Source of the DNA: Kribbella solani
Lineage (GTDB): Bacteria; Actinomycetota; Actinomycetes; Propionibacteriales; Kribbellaceae
Direction of reading: 5' to 3'
Assembly (NCBI RefSeq): GCF_014205295.1
Contig: NZ_JACHNF010000001.1
Span: 496,001-560,000 of the forward strand
Length of the DNA: 64,000 bases
Numbering within the stretch: position 1 is the first letter of the stretch; every line of letters starts with the position of its first letter. Under the pieces are notes generated by a model. That model worked only from the letters and a program-made list of their open reading frames with translations, had not been told where the DNA came from and ran no database searches. Position numbers and translations under genes: made by a program. Positions 16,691 to 24,051 of this stretch are shown in pieces.

Positions 16691-17653
16691 TCAGGCGTGT
16701 TGTCGGCCGACTGTGCTCAGCCACAGGTCGGCGTACCGGTTGCCATCCACCGCGGTCGCGACCTGCACGGTCGTCGCGGCCTGTCCCTGGGGGTCGCTGG
16801 TCCGATCCGCCGACCTGTCCCGCGTGTCGACGATCGTCCGTCCCCGCGACCAGCTCCCGGCCAGCTCAACTCGCACGGGGTACGCCCGCGTCTCCAGCCC
16901 CGTCGGATCGATCACCGCGCAGATCGCCCCGCCATCACCGATCGTCGCCCCATCAGCTTGGTACAGCGCGCTCCGCTTCTCGATCAGGGCCCGCGCCAGG
17001 TCGGCGGATTGCGACCCGCCCAACGTACGCGCCTGCTCGAGCGTCACGACGACGTCGTAGAACACATCGAGCCCGTACATCGTCGTCGGCACGCCGAGCT
17101 CGCCCGCGGCCGCCAGCACGATCGCGGCCGCCTCCGGGTCCGCCCAGGTGTTGAACTCGGCGGCCGCGGTCACGTTCCCGATTCCGGCCGCACCGCCCAT
17201 GAACACGATCTCCCGCAAACCGGCGGCCGCGTCCGGGTACGTACGCAGCAGCAATGCGATGTTCGTCAACGGTGCCAACGGGATGAGCGTGATCAGCTCA
17301 CCACTCGCCGCAGCCGCACGCAGTACGTCCCGGAGCAGCTCGACGGCATGGCGCGGATCGGTCGTACGCGCCGACCGTGGCCAGTCGAGATCGCCGAGCC
17401 CGTCCACGCCGTGAATGTGCGGCGCCGGCCGGACGGCCTGGATCAGCGGCGCGGCTGCGCCGGCGGCCACCGGCACGTCCGTCCGGCCGGCGGCGTCCAG
17501 GACGGTGAGCGTGTTGATCACCACATCGTCCAGCCCGACGTTGCCCCCGGCGCACGTGACGGCCTTGAGGTCGAGCTCCGGGTGCTGGGCGGCGAGCAGC
17601 AGCGCGCAGGCGTCGTCGAGACCCGTGTCGACGTCGAGAATCACCGGCTTCAT
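16691..17653 (-). CDS. inosine/uridine-type nucleoside hydrolase
   Basis: The ATG at 17653 follows a GAGGA site; an ATG 36 bases upstream is less likely. The 320-residue protein begins KPVILDVDTGLDDA, the hallmark Asp cluster (D7, D9, D13, D14) that binds calcium and the ribose. A later motif, FNTWADPEAA, supplies another conserved Asn/Asp. The enzyme cleaves the N-glycosidic bond of ribonucleosides for base salvage. It is divergent from nrdR across 407 bases; both act in nucleotide metabolism, but shared control is not shown. Confidence 0.92.
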   Translation of the reverse strand: MKPVILDVDTGLDDACALLLAAQHPELDLKAVTCAGGNVGLDDVVINTLTVLDAAGRTDVPVAAGAAAPLIQAVRPAPHIHGVDGLGDLDWPRSARTTDPRHAVELLRDVLRAAAASGELITLIPLAPLTNIALLLRTYPDAAAGLREIVFMGGAAGIGNVTAAAEFNTWADPEAAAIVLAAAGELGVPTTMYGLDVFYDVVVTLEQARTLGGSQSADLARALIEKRSALYQADGATIGDGGAICAVIDPTGLETRAYPVRVELAGSWSRGRTIVDTRDRSADRTSDPQGQAATTVQVATAVDGNRYADLWLSTVGRQHA

Positions 17654-17927
17654 GTGCACATCCTCACTTATCCGATTCCGGGTCGGCACACCCGGTCCGG
17701 CCCGCGGAAGTCACCCCGCGTCAGGGCCTGGAACGACTCCGCGACGACCCGCTCGGGGCCGCCGTCCGGACACCGCCCAAGGGCCGCGGCGAGGACGTAG
17801 TTTGCGCCTCGAAAGGGTCATCCGGAGGGCGCCACGCGGGAGTACATCGGGCCGCGCGAATGTTGAAACTTCAGACACGCGCGGGAGATCGGGGCGTTCT
17901 TGCAACTGGGGGAGCAGAGTTCTAGGA

Positions 17928-17943
17928 TCGCTAGATGTAGTGG
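17928..17943. promoter_or_regulatory. candidate NrdR box
   Basis: The core CTAGATGTAG fits the NrdR-box core CWANATNTWG. NrdR boxes usually occur as a tandem pair about 31 bases apart, and I could not find a convincing partner, so this is tentative. Confidence 0.45.
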
Positions 17944-17957
17944 TTACACGGGTGTAA

Positions 17958-18021
17958 TTTTCCACAGGTTGTGGTTGGTTGCCCACAGGTTCTACACAAG
18001 TTGTCCCCAGGCTGATCCACA
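17958..18021 (+). promoter_or_regulatory. row of DnaA-box-like sites upstream of nrdR
   Basis: Four same-orientation words resemble the actinobacterial DnaA box TTGTCCACA: TTTTCCACA (17958), TTGCCCACA (17979), TTGTCCCCA (18001), each with one mismatch, and TGATCCACA (18013) with two. The first three are spaced 21 and 22 bases, about two helical turns. DnaA is known to control nrdAB in E. coli; a role here is inference. Confidence 0.4.
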
Positions 18022-18060
18022 GCCGTCCACCCGGACGGCCTACGGGAGGAGTGATCCGTC

Positions 18061-18549
18061 ATGCACTGTCCGTATTGCCGGCACGCCGACTCCCGGGTGG
18101 TCGACAGCCGGGTGGCCGAGGACGGCGGAGCGATCCGCCGCCGGCGCCAGTGCCCGGTCTGCGAGAAGCGGTTCACCACTGTCGAGCAGATGCAGCTCAC
18201 GGTCGTGAAGCGTTCCGGCGCGACCGAGCCGTTCAGCCGGGAGAAGGTCATCAGCGGGGTCGGGAAGGCATGCAAGGGCCGGCCGGTGAACGCCGACCAG
18301 CTCGCCCGGATCGGGCAGAAGGTCGAGGACGCGCTGAAGGGCAGCGGCTCGCCGGAGATTCCCGCGCACGAGGTCGGTCTCGCGATCCTCGGGCCGCTGC
18401 GGGAGCTCGACGAGGTCGCGTACCTGCGGTTCGCGAGCGTGTACCGGCAGTTCGAGTCCGCCGACGACTTCGAGACCGAGATCGCGCTGCTGCGGGCCGA
18501 GAAGGAGCCGCGCGGCACCGAGCCGGACCAGCTGAAGCCGACCCCGTAG
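18061..18549 (+). CDS. nrdR: NrdR, ribonucleotide reductase repressor
   Basis: A 162-residue NrdR. The N-terminal zinc ribbon uses C3, C6, C31 and C34 (HCPYC...CPVCEKRF), followed by the ATP-cone domain ([20 protein letters not shown]) that senses ATP/dATP. It represses ribonucleotide reductase genes when dATP is high. The ATG follows GGGAGGAG. It is directly upstream of nrdJ, the classic actinobacterial pairing, and probably controls its own operon via the box at 17928. Confidence 0.97.
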   Translation: MHCPYCRHADSRVVDSRVAEDGGAIRRRRQCPVCEKRFTTVEQMQLTVVKRSGATEPFSREKVISGVGKACKGRPVNADQLARIGQKVEDALKGSGSPEIPAHEVGLAILGPLRELDEVAYLRFASVYRQFESADDFETEIALLRAEKEPRGTEPDQLKPTP

Positions 18550-18669
18550 ACGTAAACCGGGGGAACGGAAGTTCCAGTAGTGGCAGTTCGACGAAAACGC
18601 AGCACGCGGTACCTCAACGGGGCGGTCCCGACAGACCGCGGCAGTACAGACACAGGGCGAGGAGCAGCC

Positions 18670-21564
18670 ATGACAGAGACGGTGACCGGCCACTCGGGGT
18701 CGACCAAGCGGTCGGCGGCCGGGTTCCGGGGGCGCAAGAACGCGCCCGCGGGACTCACCATCGAGCGGGTTTTCAGCACCGAAGGAGTACATCCGTACGA
18801 CGAGGTGACGTGGGAGCGTCGCGACGTCGTCCAGCAGAACTGGAAGACCGGTGAGACCGTCTTCGAGCAGCGCGGAGTCGAGTTCCCGGACTTCTGGAGC
18901 GTGAACGCCTCGACCATCGTCACCACCAAGTACTTCCGTGGCGCGCTCGCCCACGACAACCGGGAGTGGAGCCTCAAGCAGCTGCTCGACCGGGTGGTGA
19001 AGACGTACCGCCGGGCCGGTGAGGAGCACGGATACTTCACGACGCCCAAGGACGCCGAGGTGTTCGAGCAGGAGATCACCTGGCTGCTGCTGCACCAGTA
19101 CTTCAGCTTCAACTCGCCGGTCTGGTTCAACGTCGGGACGTCCTCCCCGCAGCAGGTGTCGGCCTGCTTCATCCTCGCCGTGGACGACTCGATGGAGTCG
19201 ATCCTGAACTGGTACAAGGAAGAGGGCCTGATCTTCAAGGGCGGCTCCGGCGCCGGCCTGAACCTGTCCCGGATCCGCTCCTCGAAGGAGCTGCTGCAGT
19301 CCTCCGGCGGCACCGCGTCCGGCCCGGTCAGCTTCATGCGCGGCGCGGACGCGTCGGCCGGCACGATCAAGTCCGGCGGCGCTACCCGGCGGGCCGCGAA
19401 GATGGTCGTCCTGGACATCGACCACCCGGACATCGAGGAGTTCGTCGACACCAAGATGCGCGAGGAGGAGAAGATCCGCATCCTCCGCGACGCGGGCTTC
19501 GACATGGACCTCGGCGGTCGCGACATCACCTCGGTGCAGTACCAGAACGCGAACAACTCGGTCCGGGTCTCGGACGAGTTCATGCGCGCGGTCGAGGAGA
19601 AAGGCGAGTTCGGGCTGCGGGCGCGGCTGGACAACTCGGTGATCGAGACCGTCGACGCGCGGAACCTGTTCGACAAGATCTCCCAGGCGGCGTGGGCCTG
19701 CGCCGACCCGGGTCTGCAGTACGACGACACCATCAACGACTGGCACACCACGCCGGAGACGGGCCGGATCACCGCGTCCAACCCGTGTTCGGAGTACATG
19801 CACCTGGACAACTCGTCCTGCAATCTGGCCTCGCTGAACCTGCTGAAGTTCCTCCGTGACGACGACCTGTTCGACTCGGAGAAGTTCACCCGCGCGGTCG
19901 AGCTGATCATCACCGCGATGGACATCTCGATCTGCTTCGCCGACTTCCCGACCGAGGCGATCGGCGTCACCACCCGGGCGTACCGGCAGCTGGGCATCGG
20001 GTACGCGAACCTCGGCGCGCTGTTGATGGCGACCGGGCACGCGTACGACTCCGACGGTGGTCGCGCACTGGCGGGCGCTATCACCTCGCTGATGACCGGC
20101 ACGTCGTACAAGCGGTCCGCGGAGCTGGCCGGCATCGTCGGCGCGTACGACGGTTTCGAGCGGAACAAGGACGCCCACACCCGGGTGATGCGTAAGCACG
20201 CGGCGGCCAACGACGCGATCCGGACCATGCACGAGATCGACAAGGACGTGCACCAGCACGCGGCGGCGGCCTGGGACGGCGTACTGAAGATCGGCGCCAA
20301 GAACGGCTGGCGGAACGCGCAGGCGTCGGTGCTCGCGCCGACCGGCACCATCGGCTTCATGATGGACTGCGACACGACCGGGATCGAGCCGGACTTCTCG
20401 CTGGTCAAGTTCAAGAAGCTGGTCGGCGGCGGCTCGATGCAGATCGTCAACCAGACCGTGCCGCGGGCGCTGCGCCAGTACGGGTACACCGAGGAGACGA
20501 TCGAGGCGATCGTCGAGTACATCGCGGAGAACGGCCACGTCGTCGACGCCCCGGGCCTGAAGCCGGAGCACTACGAGATCTTCGACACCGCGATGGGTGA
20601 GCGGGCGATCAAGCCGATGGGCCACGTCCGGATGATGGCGGCGGCGCAGCCGTTCCTGTCCGGCGCGATCTCGAAGACGGTGAACCTGCCGGAGACCGCG
20701 ACGGTCGAGGAGATCGCCGACGTCTACTTCCAGGGCTGGAAGCTCGGCCTGAAGGCGCTCGCGGTCTACCGCGACAACTGCAAGGTCGGTCAGCCGCTCG
20801 CGGACGCGAAGGCGAAGAAGGCCGCCGACGCGGTCGCGGCCGAGGCCGCGGTGGCGGAGAAGATCGTCGAGAAGGTGATCGAGTACCGGCCGACCCGGCA
20901 GCGGCTGCCGAAGTCGCGCCCGTCCCGGACCACGTCGTTCACCGTCGGTGGCGCCGAGGGCTACATGACCGCCGGCTCGTACCCGGACGACGGTCTGGGC
21001 GAGGTCTTCCTGAAGATGGGCAAGCAGGGTTCGACCCTGGCCGGGGTGATGGACGCCTTCTCGATCGCGATCTCGATCGCGCTCCAGCACGGCGTGCCGC
21101 TGGAGACGTACGTCCAGAAGTTCACCAACCTGAAGTTCGAGCCGGCCGGTCTGACCGACGACCCGGACGTCCGGATGGCGCAGTCGATCATGGACTACAT
21201 CTTCCGCCGGCTGGCCCTTGACTACCTGCCGTTCGACGAGCGGGCCGCGCTGGGCATCTACTCCGCGGAGGAGCGGTCCCGGCAGCTCGACACCGGCTCG
21301 TACGAGCCGATCCCGGAGATCTCCGAGGCCGAGTCGCTGAAGACGGTGGAGCCGGCCGAAAGCACCGAGACCAGCGCCAAGCCGGTCGAGGCGGCGTCGG
21401 TCAAGCCGATCCGGGGCGAGGCGCACACCACCGCGGAGATGCTGGAGCTGATCACGGGTACGTCCGTGGACGCGCCGCTCTGCTTCACCTGCGGCACCAA
21501 GATGCGCCCGAGCGGCTCCTGCTACGTCTGCGAAGGCTGCGGCAGCACCTCCGGCTGCAGCTGA
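18670..21564 (+). CDS. nrdJ: NrdJ, adenosylcobalamin-dependent (class II) ribonucleotide reductase
   Basis: ATG 18670 follows AGGAGCAGCC; a GTG 90 bases upstream lacks a site. The 964-residue enzyme carries the class II landmarks: SPQQVSACFIL near the first active-site Cys, the loop motif NPCSEYMHLDNSSCNLASL, SVLAPTGTIG, and a C-terminal Cys-rich tail (CFTCG...CYVCEGCGSTSGCS) that shuttles reducing equivalents. It converts ribonucleotides to deoxyribonucleotides without oxygen, using vitamin B12. A ~100-residue acidic linker precedes the tail. Co-transcribed with nrdR. Confidence 0.97.
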   Translation: MTETVTGHSGSTKRSAAGFRGRKNAPAGLTIERVFSTEGVHPYDEVTWERRDVVQQNWKTGETVFEQRGVEFPDFWSVNASTIVTTKYFRGALAHDNREWSLKQLLDRVVKTYRRAGEEHGYFTTPKDAEVFEQEITWLLLHQYFSFNSPVWFNVGTSSPQQVSACFILAVDDSMESILNWYKEEGLIFKGGSGAGLNLSRIRSSKELLQSSGGTASGPVSFMRGADASAGTIKSGGATRRAAKMVVLDIDHPDIEEFVDTKMREEEKIRILRDAGFDMDLGGRDITSVQYQNANNSVRVSDEFMRAVEEKGEFGLRARLDNSVIETVDARNLFDKISQAAWACADPGLQYDDTINDWHTTPETGRITASNPCSEYMHLDNSSCNLASLNLLKFLRDDDLFDSEKFTRAVELIITAMDISICFADFPTEAIGVTTRAYRQLGIGYANLGALLMATGHAYDSDGGRALAGAITSLMTGTSYKRSAELAGIVGAYDGFERNKDAHTRVMRKHAAANDAIRTMHEIDKDVHQHAAAAWDGVLKIGAKNGWRNAQASVLAPTGTIGFMMDCDTTGIEPDFSLVKFKKLVGGGSMQIVNQTVPRALRQYGYTEETIEAIVEYIAENGHVVDAPGLKPEHYEIFDTAMGERAIKPMGHVRMMAAAQPFLSGAISKTVNLPETATVEEIADVYFQGWKLGLKALAVYRDNCKVGQPLADAKAKKAADAVAAEAAVAEKIVEKVIEYRPTRQRLPKSRPSRTTSFTVGGAEGYMTAGSYPDDGLGEVFLKMGKQGSTLAGVMDAFSIAISIALQHGVPLETYVQKFTNLKFEPAGLTDDPDVRMAQSIMDYIFRRLALDYLPFDERAALGIYSAEERSRQLDTGSYEPIPEISEAESLKTVEPAESTETSAKPVEAASVKPIRGEAHTTAEMLELITGTSVDAPLCFTCGTKMRPSGSCYVCEGCGSTSGCS

Positions 21565-21598
21565 TGGAGGGCGGCCTCCGCCGCGACTGAAAGCATCA

Positions 21599-21634
21599 CG
21601 GCCCCCGGGAACTTCCCACTTCCCCCGGGGGCCG
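21599..21634 (+). terminator. hairpin terminator after nrdJ
   Basis: An 11-bp GC stem (CGGCCCCCGGG pairing with CCCGGGGGCCG) with a 14-base loop begins 34 bases after the nrdJ stop. There is no U-tract, common for high-GC actinobacterial terminators. Confidence 0.65.
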
Positions 21635-21764
21635 AGGTGCGTCCGGGCCGTACGTTGTACGGATCGGGCCGTGCGTCTCATCGCCTGCCCACCCAGGCGC
21701 GAACTGTCGGATCTGTGGTTCATCATGGTCCAGCGGGCACGAATCGCGGTGGAGGGGTGGGCGA

Positions 21765-22394
21765 ATGAAGAACCGGCTGATCACTCTGGTGGACCTCGGG
21801 CTGGACAGCTCGTTCGACGCCTCGATGACGTTCGTCCAGGGCATCACCGGCAACATCAACGCCGGCTGGGACCAGCCCGTCATCGACGTGAACTTCGTCC
21901 GGACCCGCGACCACGAGACCGCGTTCTCCGCGCTCACCACCCCGTCGACCGTGCTGCACGTGATGGCACACGGTGACCACAGCGAGGAGCCGTCCTTCCT
22001 GTCGACCGACGGCGAGACCCAGGTGTCGCTCAAGTCGCTGGCCGAGTGGTTCCTGGACCGCCAATGGGGCATCTCCAGCGGCGTCGTGATCGCCGACGGC
22101 TGCAAAACCGGCATCGGCAAATGGCAACGCGCCATCCGCGACTGTCTCCAGGACGACATCACGTACATCGGCACCAGCACGGTCATCGGCTGGTACGAGG
22201 CCACCGTCTTCTGCTCCGCCTTCTACGGCGCCCTGGTCCGCAACCGAGGCCTGGGCCGCACCCCCGCCGAACAAGGCTGGGACGCCGCCAACCGAGCCAT
22301 CCGAGCCTACGAAACCCTCACCGACCAACGCTGCCCCTACAAACCGGTCCTCCTCACCCCCTCCCGCCGAGCCCTCCGCTCCCTGACCGGCTGA
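21765..22394 (+). CDS. CHAT/caspase-like putative peptidase
   Basis: A 209-residue protein starting at ATG 21765 after GGAGGGG. After a strand/helix lead it shows VLHVMAHGDH with His69, then about 44 residues later VVIADGCKTG with Cys113. This His-then-Cys spacing and the hydrophobic strands before each residue fit the CHAT/caspase-like peptidase dyad (family pattern 'HG...ACeT'). The rest is short, so this is a compact single-domain version without sensor repeats. CHAT proteases act in bacterial conflict pathways. It lies ~80 bases upstream of a CRP-type gene on the same strand. The protease call is by motif only. Confidence 0.55.
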   Translation: MKNRLITLVDLGLDSSFDASMTFVQGITGNINAGWDQPVIDVNFVRTRDHETAFSALTTPSTVLHVMAHGDHSEEPSFLSTDGETQVSLKSLAEWFLDRQWGISSGVVIADGCKTGIGKWQRAIRDCLQDDITYIGTSTVIGWYEATVFCSAFYGALVRNRGLGRTPAEQGWDAANRAIRAYETLTDQRCPYKPVLLTPSRRALRSLTG

Positions 22395-22472
22395 CCGACA
22401 CGCAGCGCGAGCGCCTGATCGCTGACCGCATGCGAAACTTTGCGTGGCTCTGGCGGCGGTGAGGCACGGGGT

Positions 22473-23135
22473 GTGATCGGTTTGAGTTCGCTGCACACGT
22501 TCGAGGACCTCGTCGGTCGATCGGCATGGGAGCGGTTGCTGACGGCGGGGACGCTCCGGAGCTACCGGCCGGGTCAGACGATCCTGCGCCAGGGCGATCC
22601 GGGCGGCTTTCTGCTGGCGCTGAACCACGGGCGGGTCAAGCTGCTGGCTTCGGCCGAGGACGGTGCCCAGTTGCTGCTGACCGTCCGCGGCGCGGGGCAG
22701 CTCCTCGGTGAGCTCGCCGCCGGCGCCGGCCAACGTACGGCCACGGTCGAGGCGCTGGACCGGTGCACGGCGCACTATTTGTCGACCGCCCAGTTCGAAC
22801 GTTTCGTGGCCAAGAACGGGCTCGCGCAGGAGTTCAGCCGGTACGTCGTGGAGAAGTTCAACCAGGCGGTGTCGCGCCAGGTCGACCTCGCGCACCGCTC
22901 CGCCTTGCGCCGGATCGCGCGGTTGCTGCATGACACCGTCGTCGTCGCTCCCGCGACCGCGGCGAACCGGATGCGCGTGCCGTTCACCCAGGAAGAGCTC
23001 GCCGGGTCGCTCGGGCTGGCGCGGAGCACGGTGGCCGACCAGCTCACCAATCTCCGCGCGTCGGGCGCGCTGACACCCGGCCCGCAGCTCGTCGTCGCCG
23101 ACCTCGAACTGCTGGCGCGCGCGTTTCAGGTTTGA
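22473..23135 (+). CDS. CRP/FNR-family cyclic-nucleotide-responsive regulator
   Basis: GTG 22473 (GAGG about 10 bases upstream) gives 220 residues. The N-terminal cNMP-binding beta-roll includes the phosphate-binding cassette GELAAGAGQRTATVEAL, with the Glu and Arg needed to hold a cyclic nucleotide. A long dimer helix follows, then the winged helix FTQEELAGSLGLARSTVADQL. There are no FNR-type cysteines. The next gene encodes a cyclase-like protein, so the ligand may be made by its neighbour. A perfect 12-bp dyad lies just after the gene (23150-23177). A TTG at 22440 is an alternative start. Confidence 0.85.
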   Translation: MIGLSSLHTFEDLVGRSAWERLLTAGTLRSYRPGQTILRQGDPGGFLLALNHGRVKLLASAEDGAQLLLTVRGAGQLLGELAAGAGQRTATVEALDRCTAHYLSTAQFERFVAKNGLAQEFSRYVVEKFNQAVSRQVDLAHRSALRRIARLLHDTVVVAPATAANRMRVPFTQEELAGSLGLARSTVADQLTNLRASGALTPGPQLVVADLELLARAFQV

Positions 23136-23149
23136 GTGCTTCGTCACCT

Positions 23150-23177
23150 CCGGGTTGTCCGATTCCGGACAACCCGG
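23150..23177. promoter_or_regulatory. 12-bp perfect dyad between the CRP-type and cyclase-like genes
   Basis: CCGGGTTGTCCG and CGGACAACCCGG face each other around a 4-base ATTC centre. It is placed 15 bases after the CRP stop and about 55 before the cyclase-like start. It may be an operator for the CRP-type protein, a hairpin terminator, or both. Confidence 0.5.
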
Positions 23178-23232
23178 TGCGCGGATCTCGCCGACTCTGA
23201 GTGGACCGTCCCGAAACCCCCAGGAGGCCATG

Positions 23233-24051
23233 ATGAGTACCCCGATGGATTCGCGTTACGCAGGCGTTTCCGAGCTGCCGCCGTACCGGTCGCTGCTGGT
23301 CGTCGACATGAAGGACTACAGCGGCAACGCCAGCCGGTATCAGACCGAACTCACCAGATTGATTCCGGAGATCCTGCAGTCCGCGTTCGACCGCGCCGGG
23401 CTTGCCTGGGTGTGGGCGCGGAAGACCGCGCACAACACGACCGGCGACGGCTACGCGATCGTGCTCCCCACTGAGCTGCTCCCGCACCTGCTCAATCCGT
23501 TCCTGACCGCTCTGCAGGAGGAACTCGAGTACCGGAATCGCCATCGTCCGTACGGGTGGAACGGGCCGATCCGTTTTCGGGTCAGTATCAACGTCGGCCC
23601 GGTCGCGGACTCGGGCGCGAACGAGTTGGGAGACGGCAGTGGCGCGGAACGCGTGACGCTGCATCGCCTGCTCGACAGTGAGCCCGTACGCCATCTGCTG
23701 AACGGGTCCGACCCGGAGGTCACGCACGTCGCCGCGATCATTTCCCGGCGGGTGTACGAGGATGCGGTTCTTTCCGAACTGGCCGACGAGCCGAAATCGC
23801 TGTACGTCGAGGCCGGCGCCAAGGTGAAGACGTACCAGGGCCAGGCGTACCTGCGCGTGCCCAAACCGTCGGCCGGGCTCCTGATCGAGGGGTTCCTGAC
23901 CGGTCCCGACGATCAGAGCGGTACGCAGGACCAAGGCGCGCCGACCGGACCTTCGAGCGGGATCGGGGTTCAGATCAATGGAGCGAGTGGTCCCATTCAC
24001 GCCGGTAGCGGATCGCAGTACAACACCGATCCGCACAGGCATCAGCGATGA
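23233..24051 (+). CDS. class III nucleotidyl-cyclase-like protein with C-terminal amyloid-like motif
   Basis: Two adjacent ATGs follow AGGAGG; the second (23233) has normal spacing and gives 272 residues. Residues 15-210 resemble a class III cyclase domain: metal Asp25 in LLVVDMKDYS, second metal Asp72 in NTTGDGYAIVL, and RFRVSINVGPV at 114-124. The usual 'N-x-x-x-R' substrate region is altered (VTLHRLL), so product and even activity are uncertain. After a linker, residues 246-264 (VQINGASGPIHAGSGSQYN) repeat a motif found at the start of the next protein. Its stop overlaps the next start by 4 bases. Similar cyclases drive Pycsar defence; the link here is inference. Confidence 0.6.
   Translation: MSTPMDSRYAGVSELPPYRSLLVVDMKDYSGNASRYQTELTRLIPEILQSAFDRAGLAWVWARKTAHNTTGDGYAIVLPTELLPHLLNPFLTALQEELEYRNRHRPYGWNGPIRFRVSINVGPVADSGANELGDGSGAERVTLHRLLDSEPVRHLLNGSDPEVTHVAAIISRRVYEDAVLSELADEPKSLYVEAGAKVKTYQGQAYLRVPKPSAGLLIEGFLTGPDDQSGTQDQGAPTGPSSGIGVQINGASGPIHAGSGSQYNTDPHRHQR

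Larger units (their letters stand above)
17654..18060. promoter_or_regulatory. nucleoside hydrolase / nrdR divergent control region
   Basis: This 407-base stretch holds, from about 17928 onward, a candidate NrdR box, a perfect TTACAC-GG-GTGTAA dyad (17944-17957) and a row of four DnaA-box-like words before the nrdR ribosome site (GGGAGGAG at about 18044-18051). The 17654-17920 part shows nothing recognisable. No cobalamin riboswitch was seen, although nrdJ is B12-dependent. Confidence 0.55.

Noticed and set aside
17654..18060. Cobalamin riboswitch upstream of nrdRJ
   Set aside because: A B12-dependent reductase might have one, but no B12-box-like GCCACTG element or long structured leader was seen.
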